In this document: positions 48,402 through 56,199 of the stretch, piece after piece
Numbering within the stretch: the first letter of the stretch is position 1
Layout of the letters: each line of letters starts with the position of its first letter
NCBI GenBank assembly: GCA_035555855.1
Contig: DATMGD010000002.1
Coordinates: 1-64,000, forward strand
Origin: Palsa-892 sp035555855
Lineage (GTDB): Bacteria > Pseudomonadota > Alphaproteobacteria > Rhizobiales > Xanthobacteraceae
Direction: 5' to 3'
Length of the DNA stretch: 64,000 nucleotides
Translations under genes and position numbers: made by a program
Notes under the pieces: generated by a model
Databases searched by the model: none
Seen by the model: only the letters and a program-made list of their open reading frames with translations
Told to the model about the DNA's origin: nothing

Positions 48402-49337
48402 TCAGCGCCCCAGCATCGGCATCCGCGCCATGTTGATCATCATGTTGTAGCTCGAGACGACGCCGTTGTAGTCCATCGAATAGAATGTCGGGTCGGCGCG
48501 GCCCTTGGCGACCTTGTCCTTCAATTCGCGCAGCCGCCCGACGATGTCGCGCGGATAGCTGTCGAACGAATTGCTCTTGCCGCTATCGCGCACATAGGCA
48601 TCGAACTCGCGCGCCGCGTCGGCGAGCTTCGCGATCGCTGCATCGAACGCTTTCATGTCGCCGGGCTGGCGCGGATTTTGCGGCATGAGATCGACCGCCT
48701 TCTTGGCGAGGATCATCGTGCGCTTCATGTGCCAGTGATATTGCTTGCCGTCTTTCTTCTCGATGCGCGCAAGCTCGAGCGCGTCGATCTGATCCTTCAC
48801 TTCTTCCTGTAGTTTATCCATTTTCGCGCGCGCCGCGATGAAGGCGCGGCTCGCCGGGACGAGCTGGCCGTGCAGACGTTTCGCACCGGCAGCGTTGTCG
48901 CTCATGTAATCCTTGCGGTCGTAATAATCGTGCGCCTCGTTCATGATCGGAAATACGGTTTCAAAGGCGGACGCCAGTTCCTTCGCGGCGGCATCGAGCG
49001 GAGGCGAGGCGGGTTCGCTCTCTGCCGCCTTGCGGGCGCCCGCGATCGCCTCGCGCGCGCTCGACGCACTCACCGAATAGAGCCCGTAAATGATGCGCTC
49101 CTTGCCGGTCGGCCCGCGCTCGACATTCACCCAACTCGTGTAACGGTTCCACGAGTCGCTTGCGCGCAGCGTCTCGTTCAGGAGCTTCACATAGGCGTTG
49201 TTCTTGGCGATCCACTTGTCGAGATCGGCTTCCTGCACCGCTACGGGTTGCGCAAAAGCAGCGGAAATGTGGAAGACCGCGGTCAATGCTGCGGTGATAA
49301 GCGCCGGTAGGGAGAGTGCCGAGAAAGAAAGTTTCAT
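48402..49337 (-). CDS. Exported DUF3829-like (YiiG-type) protein
   Basis: 311 residues from ATG 49337 (MKLSFSALSLPALITAALTA). Signal peptide to about AFA-Q, then an all-helical charged domain with YVKLLNETLRASDSWNRYTSW near the start, DYYDRKDYMSDNAAGAK in the middle and PRDIVGRLRELKDKVAKG late. I read it as DUF3829, a putative lipoprotein-like family, but there is no lipobox. Function unknown. The preceding frame to 49388 lacks a signal. Confidence 0.65.
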   Translation of the reverse strand: MKLSFSALSLPALITAALTAVFHISAAFAQPVAVQEADLDKWIAKNNAYVKLLNETLRASDSWNRYTSWVNVERGPTGKERIIYGLYSVSASSAREAIAGARKAAESEPASPPLDAAAKELASAFETVFPIMNEAHDYYDRKDYMSDNAAGAKRLHGQLVPASRAFIAARAKMDKLQEEVKDQIDALELARIEKKDGKQYHWHMKRTMILAKKAVDLMPQNPRQPGDMKAFDAAIAKLADAAREFDAYVRDSGKSNSFDSYPRDIVGRLRELKDKVAKGRADPTFYSMDYNGVVSSYNMMINMARMPMLGR

Positions 49338-49409
49338 GAACCGTCTCCGCCCGCTATCGTTAGAAGAGAATACCAATTTCGCCGACATTACGCTTGGATG
49401 GAGAAATAC

Positions 49410-49844
49410 ATGAAAAGGCTCTGCGGTGTTGTGACAGCCGTCACGCTGGGATTACTGGCGGTGCCGGCCCATGCCGCCGATGGCCCCGCCGGCACATGGC
49501 TTACCGAGGACGGCGAGGCGAAGGTCCAGATCTACGATTGCGGCGGCATGTATTGCGGCCGCATCATCTGGCTGAAGGAGCCGAACGACCCCGACACCGG
49601 CCAGCCGAAGATCGACAAGTTCAACAAAGATGCGAGCAAGCGCACGCAGTCGATCCTCGGTCTCAACATCATCCTCGGTATGAAGCCGGGCGGGACAGGC
49701 GTGTGGAAGGGTGCGCTTTATAATCCGGAGGACGGCAATACCTTTACCGGTTCGCTCAAGGTGCAGAATGCTTCCGCCCTGAAACTCGAAGGCTGCGTGC
49801 TCGCGTTATTCTGCCGCTCGGAAATCTGGAAAAAGGCGGACTGA
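49410..49844 (+). CDS. DUF2147 secreted protein
   Basis: 144 residues from ATG 49410 (MKRLCGVVTAV), with GGAGA six bases ahead; the ATG at 49398 overlaps that site. Signal peptide to about AHA-A, then GTWLTEDGEAKVQIYDCGG, MYCGRIIWLKEPND, GTGVWKGALYNPEDGNTFTG and LEGCVLALFCRSEIWKK. This is the DUF2147 eight-strand barrel-like domain with four conserved cysteines, widespread in proteobacteria; function unknown. Confidence 0.88.
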   Translation: MKRLCGVVTAVTLGLLAVPAHAADGPAGTWLTEDGEAKVQIYDCGGMYCGRIIWLKEPNDPDTGQPKIDKFNKDASKRTQSILGLNIILGMKPGGTGVWKGALYNPEDGNTFTGSLKVQNASALKLEGCVLALFCRSEIWKKAD

Positions 49845-49912
49845 ATCGGCTGCCTTGAGTCTGCCGAAATTTTACGCACGATGGTCATCGGTATTGGCGA
49901 CGGAAACGAGAC

Positions 49913-50371
49913 ATGACCTTGCGTTCGGGTCTGGCGGCGGTTTTGATGGCGGTGTCTGGTTTCTCCCCCGCGATAGCGGAATCTCCCTCGCGCGCGAGTC
50001 TTTATTTTGATGCCGATGCGGTAGGTGGCGCGACCGTGGCTTTTAATCCGCAGGTCGCGCTGCCGCCGATCCGGGAATATGTGTCGCCCGGCACCTGGTC
50101 CTATGATCCGCATAAGTCGGCGAAATTCAACGAGCCCCGTCAGCGGCCGGGCGAGACGCGGCCGTCGTGGCGAATAAAGGGAGAAGACGAGATCTCATTC
50201 GGCCGCGTTCCTTTGAACGGCGGCACGTTTGGATTGGAAACCGAACGCCGCTTCAACGCCGACAAGAACATCCCGAGCAGTCAGTTGCTCGACAGCAATC
50301 TTGAAAAACACACGAAGCGGCCGTTCATCGGCCTCTCGATTGAAGCGCCTTACGCGTCCGAAGATCACTGA
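49913..50371 (+). CDS. Secreted hypothetical protein
   Basis: 152 residues: signal peptide to about AIA-E, then a cysteine-free polar domain with LYFDADAVGGATVAFNPQV and FGLETERRFNADKNIPSSQL. No family recognised. Possible weak hairpin (cccaaactgcg/cgctggg with bulge, then TTTTT) at 50394-50416 may end it and overlaps the next gene's leader. Confidence 0.6.
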   Translation: MTLRSGLAAVLMAVSGFSPAIAESPSRASLYFDADAVGGATVAFNPQVALPPIREYVSPGTWSYDPHKSAKFNEPRQRPGETRPSWRIKGEDEISFGRVPLNGGTFGLETERRFNADKNIPSSQLLDSNLEKHTKRPFIGLSIEAPYASEDH

Positions 50372-50432
50372 AGCAACTTTTTCACCCAAACTGCGTTGTA
50401 GCTCCCGCTGGGTTTTTCATCAGGAGGTTACG

Positions 50433-50762
50433 ATGCGATTTGTTTCGGTCATTGCCGCCGGCGCGTTGCTGCTCGGAACGCTTGCGCCGCTTTCTGCCGC
50501 GCCGGCATCTTCGGTACCTGCCGCGAACGCCACGCATGTTACGCTCGTTCAACAGAACAATGAAACGCTCACGCAAAAAGTGAAACGCACCTGGCGCAAG
50601 CTGACGAGCCCGAGCTACACCTTCTGTGCGCGCTGCCTGCTGCCGCCGAGCGCGACGGCCTGCACCGCGCAGGGCAAGTCCAAGGAAGAGGCGCGCGCCT
50701 CGTGCCAGGCCCGCTATCAGCTTTGCGCCGTCACCGAGGATATGCGGGGCTGCCCGCAGTAA
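50433..50762 (+). CDS. Small secreted Cys-motif protein, member 1 of a two-protein family
   Basis: 109 residues from ATG 50433 with AGGAGG seven bases ahead. Signal peptide to about SAA-P. The mature C-terminal half has SYTFCARCLLPPSATACTAQ then GKSKEEARASCQARYQLCAV. The same SYTF...CTAxGKSKExARAxCQ...C pattern is in the 60995-61291 protein. The middle is basic (TQKVKRTWRKLTS). A textbook terminator follows. No known family. Confidence 0.75.
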   Translation: MRFVSVIAAGALLLGTLAPLSAAPASSVPAANATHVTLVQQNNETLTQKVKRTWRKLTSPSYTFCARCLLPPSATACTAQGKSKEEARASCQARYQLCAVTEDMRGCPQ

Positions 50763-50769
50763 TGATTGG

Positions 50770-50798
50770 AAAGCGCCCGGGAAACCGGGCGCTTTTTC
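50770..50798 (+). terminator. Terminator with GAAA tetraloop
   Basis: AGCGCCCGG (50772-50780) and CCGGGCGCT (50785-50793) close a GAAA loop and are followed by TTTT. Confidence 0.92.
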
Positions 50799-50867
50799 GT
50801 GCGCATGTGGCTTTCGACGCGAGAAAGTCGCATTGCCCAAAGCGCCGCGGCCCGTCATATAGGACCA

Positions 50868-51821
50868 ATGGCAAGGAACATCATCGATCGCTGGCCTGAA
50901 CTTCCTTACGCGGCATGGAAAGAAACCCGCGACACGCTGCACCTCTGGACGCAGGTGATCGGCAAGATCAGGCTGGCGCAGACGCCGTGGCTCAATCACT
51001 CCTGGCACGTGACGCTGTATGTGACGGCGAGAGGGCTCACGACCGGCCCGATGCCGTGGCAAGGAGGCGCCTTCCAGATCGGCTTCGATTTCATCGACCA
51101 TGTGCTGCAGATCCGAACCAACGACGGGCGCTTGCGGGAGTTTTCGCTGCAGCCGATGTCGGTCGCGCAGTTCTACGCGGGCGTCGTCGTTTCGCTGAAA
51201 GATCTTGGCATCGATGTCCCGATCAATCTCATGCCGAATGAAATTCCCGATGCCGTGCCGTTCGACAAGGACACCGCGCACAAGTCCTACGATGCCGAAT
51301 ACGCCAATCGTTTCTGGCGCGTGCTGCTCGCGGCGGATCTGGTGTTCTCGAAATTCCGCTCCGGCTTCATTGGCAAATCCAGCCCCGTGCATTTTTTCTG
51401 GGGCAGCTTCGATCTTGCGGTGACGCGCTTCTCGGGCCGTACTGCGCCGAAGCATCCCGGCGGTGTTCCGAATTTGCCGAATAATGTCGCGCAGGAAGCC
51501 TATTCGCACGAAGTGTCGAGCGCGGGCTTCTGGCCGGGCGGCGGCGGGCCGATCGACTATCCGGCGTTCTATTCTTACGCCTATCCCGCGCCGGACGGTT
51601 TTGCCGATGCGAAGGTTGCGCCGGCGGAGGCTTTCTTCAGCAAGGATCTCGGCGAATTCATTTTGCCGTATGACGCCGTGCGTAACGCGAGCGATCCCGA
51701 CGCGGCGCTGATGGAATTTCTGCAAAGCACTTATGAAGCGGCGGCGAACCTCGCAAAATGGGACCGCAAGGGGCTCGAGTGCGCACTCGGCCAGCCGCGC
51801 CAGGTGAGAGCGATAAAGTGA
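50868..51821 (+). CDS. DUF5996 family protein
   Basis: 317 residues from ATG 50868 (MARNIIDRWPELPYAAW), AGGA ahead. No signal peptide, no membrane span. Conserved-looking blocks: TLHLWTQVIGKIRLAQTPWL, NHSWHVTLYVTARGLTTGPM, SPVHFFWGSFDLAVTRFSGR and EVSSAGFWPGGG. This is the DUF5996 family, widespread and of unknown function, with several invariant Trp and His. The frame continues to 50766 upstream but runs over the terminator of the previous gene. Confidence 0.88.
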   Translation: MARNIIDRWPELPYAAWKETRDTLHLWTQVIGKIRLAQTPWLNHSWHVTLYVTARGLTTGPMPWQGGAFQIGFDFIDHVLQIRTNDGRLREFSLQPMSVAQFYAGVVVSLKDLGIDVPINLMPNEIPDAVPFDKDTAHKSYDAEYANRFWRVLLAADLVFSKFRSGFIGKSSPVHFFWGSFDLAVTRFSGRTAPKHPGGVPNLPNNVAQEAYSHEVSSAGFWPGGGGPIDYPAFYSYAYPAPDGFADAKVAPAEAFFSKDLGEFILPYDAVRNASDPDAALMEFLQSTYEAAANLAKWDRKGLECALGQPRQVRAIK

Positions 51822-51842
51822 GAGCGATAAAGTGAGGGCGAT
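51804..51842. repeat. 14-base tandem repeat at the DUF5996 stop
   Basis: GTGAGAGCGATAAA occurs at 51804-51817 and again at 51818-51831, followed by a degenerate third start (GTGAGGGCGAT). The first copy encodes the last residues and the stop lies inside the second, so loss or gain of a unit would extend the protein by a few residues only. Confidence 0.85.
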
Positions 51843-52160
51843 CTAGCTCTTCTTGTTCTCCAGAAGCAGCGTGCCTTCTTTCTGCACGGCAGGCACGATG
51901 ACCTTGGCGACCTTCGCCAATAGCCACGGCAGCTCGACGTCGAGCTTCACATGGCGCTCCTCAACCTGGATTGTGCCGGAGACTTGCTGCGCGACGGCGC
52001 TGACCTGGAATGCGAGCGTGTCGCCGCTCCAGTCGGCCTTTTGCACTGAGAGGATGCTGGCGTACTTGGTGCGGGCGTCGTCGATGCCGCCCTTGATACG
52101 CCGCAGCGCCTCGTCCTTGCCGAGCTGGTGGGGAATCGAAACGGTGATCGTCTCTCGCAT
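51843..52160 (-). CDS. Polyhydroxyalkanoic acid system family protein
   Basis: 105 residues from ATG 52160 (MRETITVSIPHQLGKDEA). It fits the PHA_gran_rgn family: SIPHQLGKDEALRRIKGGID, then alternating strands (DTLAFQVSAVAQQVSGTIQV, LDVELPWLLAKVAKVI). Members are found with polyhydroxyalkanoate genes and may bind lipid; role unproven. The longer frame to 52199 lacks a better ribosome site. Convergent with DUF5996. Confidence 0.82.
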   Translation of the reverse strand: MRETITVSIPHQLGKDEALRRIKGGIDDARTKYASILSVQKADWSGDTLAFQVSAVAQQVSGTIQVEERHVKLDVELPWLLAKVAKVIVPAVQKEGTLLLENKKS

Positions 52161-52261
52161 GGCCGTGCCCTTGAGAATGGAAACTACATGTAGGGGCAAA
52201 TGGAGAGAGGGGAAGTCCCCTATAGGGTCGGCTGCAAAATTTAGTTGACCGGGAACCGCGC

Positions 52262-52292
52262 TAAACGGCCGGGCTGCGTGCCCGGCCGTTCG
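52262..52292 (-). terminator. Strong hairpin after the lectin-like gene
   Basis: AACGGCCGGGC (52264-52274) and GCCCGGCCGTT (52280-52290), five-base loop, 11 base pairs. The T-tract on the minus strand is only TTT, so it may be an RNA-stabilising end instead of an efficient terminator. Confidence 0.6.
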
Positions 52293-52304
52293 TTCGGCGA
52301 GCGG

Positions 52305-52991
52305 TTATTTCACCGCGAAGCAATAGAGCAGGCCGTCGCCGCCCGTTCCCTTGAGATCGGACTGCGAGCATCCGCCTGTGGTGCTGCCCTGCGGCCCGCG
52401 CGAGGGATGCGACGAGTTCCACGATTTCGATGGCGCGTCGTCGCGCAGCCCCATGCGATCGTGATGGCCGAGCATCGCCGCGCCGTCGGTGCTGCTCGTC
52501 CAGTTCTTGCAGGTCATATCCTTGTCGGCAGGGAAGGCGGTGCCGTCCGGCTTCGAGCCGGTGAGCATGTCGTGGCGGTTCGGCTGGTCGCCGCGGCCGT
52601 TGACGGCTTCGCCTTTTTCGTTGAGCGCGGTTTGTTTGTTGATCTTGTTGTTGTCGCTGTGCAGATCGGCGACGTTCTTGGCGATCACGTCGCCCTTGGC
52701 ATTTTGCCACGGGCCTTTGCCGATGCGGTCGCGCGCGTTCACCGCGCCCTTGCCCTGTGTCGAGAGATAAGCGTGCCATGTTTTTTTGGAGCCGGCGGCT
52801 TTCGCGAGTTTCTGGCAGTGTGCGTCCGCGCCTTTCAGGCCGCCGAGATCGGCACCCTTGCCGACGCCGACGCTGGTGACGAAGAAGGTCATCTTGTTTT
52901 GCTGTGCCTGCGCGGCTGACAGACCGCCGGCAAGGCACGTAGCAAGGCACGCTGCCGAGAACGCAGCAGCGAACTTCACGGTCGTTTTCAT
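52305..52991 (-). CDS. Secreted lectin-like protein (endostatin/C-type-lectin fold)
   Basis: 228 residues. Signal peptide to about AQA-Q. The domain has FFVTSVGVGKGADLGGLKGA, ADAHCQKLAKAAGSKKTWHA, YLSTQGKGAVNARDRIGKGPW, CKNWTSSTDGAAMLGHHDRMG and a final C near LLYCFAVK. The DAHCQ..A......WRAYLS-like start and late CxxW...Y.F are the pattern of the endostatin/C-type-lectin-like domains found in exported bacterial proteins. Annotations of relatives call them lectins; sugar binding is unproven. Single gene with promoter facing away from fadD. Confidence 0.75.
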   Translation of the reverse strand: MKTTVKFAAAFSAACLATCLAGGLSAAQAQQNKMTFFVTSVGVGKGADLGGLKGADAHCQKLAKAAGSKKTWHAYLSTQGKGAVNARDRIGKGPWQNAKGDVIAKNVADLHSDNNKINKQTALNEKGEAVNGRGDQPNRHDMLTGSKPDGTAFPADKDMTCKNWTSSTDGAAMLGHHDRMGLRDDAPSKSWNSSHPSRGPQGSTTGGCSQSDLKGTGGDGLLYCFAVK

Positions 52992-53221
52992 GATCGTTTC
53001 CCCTGGGATGTTCTTTTGTGGTTGGCAGGCTCAGGCAGGAATTAGAGTCGCGCCGGCCTTTGAGGTTCCCGGCGTCGGGTCGATTCAGCCTGCGCGAAGC
53101 CGGGCAAGTTGTATAGCGGCAGCCGAAGGGCCGGTTTTGGCTGCGAAAGCCCTTTTCAGCCGCGCGGAAACCGGCATGATGAACGCGACCCGATGAAGAA
53201 GCGGGAATCGCGGAGGAGGCG

Positions 53222-54910
53222 ATGGAGCGCATCTGGCTGAAGCACTATCCGCCCGGCGTTCCCGCCGAGATCGATCCCGCACAATTTCGCTCCGTCGCAG
53301 CCTTGATCGAGGATTGTTTCCAGCGGTTCGCCGATCGCCCCGGCTATTCCTTCATGGGCAAGGAATTCACCTTCAGGGAAGTCGACAAGGCTTCGCGCGC
53401 GCTTGCAGCCTGGCTGCAATCGCGCGGCCTCGGGCGCGGCGCGCGGGTCGCGATCATGATGCCGAACACGCCGCAATATCCGGTGGCGATGGCTGCGGTG
53501 CTGCGCGCGGGCCATGTCGTCGTCAACGTCAATCCGCTCTATACGCCGCGCGAACTCACACATCAGCTGAATGACGCCGGCGTCGAAGCCATCATCGTGC
53601 TCGAGAATTTCGCGCATGTGCTGCAAGAAGCCTTGCCGCAGACCAAGGTGAAATACGTCATCGTCACCTCGCTCGGCGAAATGCTCGGCCTCAAGGGCGC
53701 GATCGTCAACTTCGTCGTCCGCCACATCAAGAAACTGGTGCCGGATTATTCTTTGCCGAATTCCGTGCGCTTCAACACGGCGCTCAAGGAGGGCGGCAAT
53801 TACACGCTAAAAGAGCCCGACATCGCGCCGGAGGATACGGCCTTCCTGCAATATACCGGCGGCACCACGGGCGTTGCGAAGGGCGCGACGCTCACGCATA
53901 AAAACGTCGTCGCGAACACTTTACAGTGCGATGTCTGGCTGCAACCGGCGCTGAAAAGCGATGCGCCGTTCATCTGCGTCACCGCGCTGCCGCTCTATCA
54001 TATCTTCGCACTGACCGCGTGCTTCTTCCTGACGTTGAAGAACGGCGGCATGTGCATTCTCATCGCCAACCCGCGCGATCTGAAATCGTTGATCCACGAC
54101 GTCTCGAAATACAAAATCTCCTGCTTCCCTGCCGTGAACACACTTTATAACAGTCTCCTGCATCATCCCGACTTCGATAAGATCGACTTCTCGCAATTCC
54201 GTGCGGCGAATGCAGGCGGCATGGCGGTGACGCGCGCCGTCGCGGAGTTATGGTTCAAGAAAACCGGCACGCCGATCATCGAGGGCTACGGTCTTTCCGA
54301 AACTTCGCCGGTGCTGACCTGCAATCGCGCAGACAACACCGAATACACCGGCACTATCGGCCTGCCGCTGCCTTCGACTGACCTCGCGATCAAAGACGAG
54401 GCGGGCAACGACCTCGCGCTCGGCGACGCGGGCGAGATTTGCGCGCGCGGGCCGCAGGTCATGGCCGGCTACTGGCAGCGCCCGCAGGACACCGCGGCGG
54501 TGATGACGAAGGACGGATACTTCCGCACCGGCGACATCGGCATCATGGACGAGAAGGGCCAGGTCAGGATCGTCGATCGCAAGAAAGACATGGTGCTGGT
54601 CTCGGGCTTCAACGTCTATCCGAACGAGGTCGAGGATATCGCTTCGCACCATCCGGGCGTGCTGGAGGCGGCCGTCATCGGCGTACCGGACGAGCACACC
54701 GGGGAGGCGGTGAAGCTCTTCGTTGTCCGCAAGGACCCGACACTTACTGAGTCGGCGCTGCGCGAATACTTCAAGGACAAGCTCACTGGCTACAAGCGGC
54801 CGCGGCACATCGAATTCCGCAATGAGCTACCAAAGACGAATGTGGGCAAGATTTTGCGCCGCGCACTGCGCGATGAGGCGCGCGGCAAAGGGCTCGACAA
54901 GCCGGCATAG
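53222..54910 (+). CDS. fadD: Long-chain fatty acid-CoA ligase
   Basis: 562 residues, an ANL-family enzyme that activates fatty acids to acyl-CoA using ATP. AMP-binding P-loop YTGGTTGVAKGATLTHKN, A5 motif EGYGLSETSP, A7/A8 GYFRTGDIGIMDEKGQVRI and KDMVLVSGFNVYPNEVED, and the C-terminal catalytic Lys in ELPKTNVGKILRR. An N-terminus opening MERIWLKHYPPGVPAEID is the FadD-type start. GGAGGA lies ahead of the ATG. Stands alone; its 3' neighbour is a transporter operon. Confidence 0.95.
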   Translation: MERIWLKHYPPGVPAEIDPAQFRSVAALIEDCFQRFADRPGYSFMGKEFTFREVDKASRALAAWLQSRGLGRGARVAIMMPNTPQYPVAMAAVLRAGHVVVNVNPLYTPRELTHQLNDAGVEAIIVLENFAHVLQEALPQTKVKYVIVTSLGEMLGLKGAIVNFVVRHIKKLVPDYSLPNSVRFNTALKEGGNYTLKEPDIAPEDTAFLQYTGGTTGVAKGATLTHKNVVANTLQCDVWLQPALKSDAPFICVTALPLYHIFALTACFFLTLKNGGMCILIANPRDLKSLIHDVSKYKISCFPAVNTLYNSLLHHPDFDKIDFSQFRAANAGGMAVTRAVAELWFKKTGTPIIEGYGLSETSPVLTCNRADNTEYTGTIGLPLPSTDLAIKDEAGNDLALGDAGEICARGPQVMAGYWQRPQDTAAVMTKDGYFRTGDIGIMDEKGQVRIVDRKKDMVLVSGFNVYPNEVEDIASHHPGVLEAAVIGVPDEHTGEAVKLFVVRKDPTLTESALREYFKDKLTGYKRPRHIEFRNELPKTNVGKILRRALRDEARGKGLDKPA

Positions 54911-55146
54911 CGCGCTCATTGCGGCACGCTCATTGTGCGCCACACTTGTTGTTCATCTTTAACTTGAAGACTCTGTTTTGCAGCGCGGAAAAATAACCGG
55001 CTGCAAAGACTCGGGAATTGCGATTCCTCGCTGCTTACCGCCCGCATTCCGGCTTGTATCGGTGCCGGTTTGATGCGTAATCTTCCTGCATAAAACATAA
55101 GAAAATCAAACACCGGCTCGCCAATCAGCCGGTTTAGGAGGAAGCG

Positions 55147-56100
55147 ATGAAGACCACGAGTCTTAAAACACTCGGCTTCGCGGCAATCTGTATTCTTGCC
55201 GCGCCGATCGCCGCTCAATCTACGGAACTCAAGATCATGACCGGCCCTCAGGGCGGTTCGTGGATTCCGTTGGGCGGGCAACTCAAGGATATGTGGGAAA
55301 AAGGCATTCCGGGCCTCGCGATCCAGACCTTCCCGGGCGCTGGCATCGCCAATGTGCGCGGTGTCGATGAAGGCAAGGCCGACGTCGGCTTCGGCAATTC
55401 GATCTCGACCGTCGATGGCCTCGCTGGCCGGCCGCCTTATCCGAAGGCCACCACCAACGTCTGCAATCTCGCGACACTTTATCCTCAGTACTATCAGCTC
55501 GCGGTGAACGCCGACTCCGGCGTCAATAAAGTCGCTGACCTCAAGGGCAAGTCGGTGACGACCCAGCAGAAGGGCAACACCGGCGAGTTGATCACCCGGC
55601 AGCTGCTCGAGGTGAACGGCATCAAGTACAGCGATGTGAAGGTCAGCTTCGTCAGCTACACCGACTCGGTGAACCAGATGAAGGACGGTCACGCCGTCGC
55701 GTTCGGGCTCGGCACGCAGATTCCGGCGGGCTCGATCATGGACCTTGCCGCTGCGCGCGACATCAAGATGGTCGATCAGTCCGACAGCATCGAGAAGATG
55801 AAGAAGCTCAATCCGGGCTACAACCTCATCACCATTCCGAAAGGCACCTATCCGAAGCAGGATAAGGACGTGAAGGTGATCGGCTACGCGACGCATATTG
55901 TCGTGTCGTGCAAGCTGCCCGAAGATCTCGTGTACAAGATGACCAAGATCTTGTCCGAGAACACCGCAACGATGGCGACCGTGGCGAAACCGATCGCCGA
56001 TCTCACGCCGGAAAAGATGGCGGAGAATATCGGCATTCCGTTCCATCCAGGCGCCGCCAAGTTTTATAAGGAAAAGGGCGTCAAGCTCGCCGGTAAGTAA
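55147..56100 (+). CDS. TAXI-family TRAP substrate-binding protein
   Basis: 317 residues. Signal peptide to about AQS-T, then a TAXI fold: ELKIMTGPQGGSWIPLGGQL, GAGIANVRGVDEGKADVGFG, NSISTVDGLAGRPPYPKATT, TTQQKGNTGELITRQLLEVN. It captures a ligand in the periplasm for the fused permease encoded next. Substrate unknown (C4 acids or glutamate-like for relatives). AGGAGGA precedes the ATG. A strong hairpin separates it from the permease, consistent with more binding protein than permease. Confidence 0.93.
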   Translation: MKTTSLKTLGFAAICILAAPIAAQSTELKIMTGPQGGSWIPLGGQLKDMWEKGIPGLAIQTFPGAGIANVRGVDEGKADVGFGNSISTVDGLAGRPPYPKATTNVCNLATLYPQYYQLAVNADSGVNKVADLKGKSVTTQQKGNTGELITRQLLEVNGIKYSDVKVSFVSYTDSVNQMKDGHAVAFGLGTQIPAGSIMDLAAARDIKMVDQSDSIEKMKKLNPGYNLITIPKGTYPKQDKDVKVIGYATHIVVSCKLPEDLVYKMTKILSENTATMATVAKPIADLTPEKMAENIGIPFHPGAAKFYKEKGVKLAGK

Positions 56101-56107
56101 GCGCCTT

Positions 56108-56149
56108 GCCCGGCGCCGCGTTTCCTGGGGTGGGAGCGCCGCGCCGGGC
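56108..56149 (+). promoter_or_regulatory. Intercistronic hairpin between TAXI binding protein and permease genes
   Basis: GCCCGGCGC (56108-56116) is complementary to GCGCCGGGC (56141-56149) over nine bases with a 24-base loop. No T-run follows. It probably protects the upstream message from 3' decay or partly ends transcription, which would raise binding-protein levels relative to permease. Confidence 0.6.
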
Positions 56150-56199
56150 TGATGGTGTTCTGTGTGCTGTTTGGGGACGGCAATTCCAGACTGAGGGGG

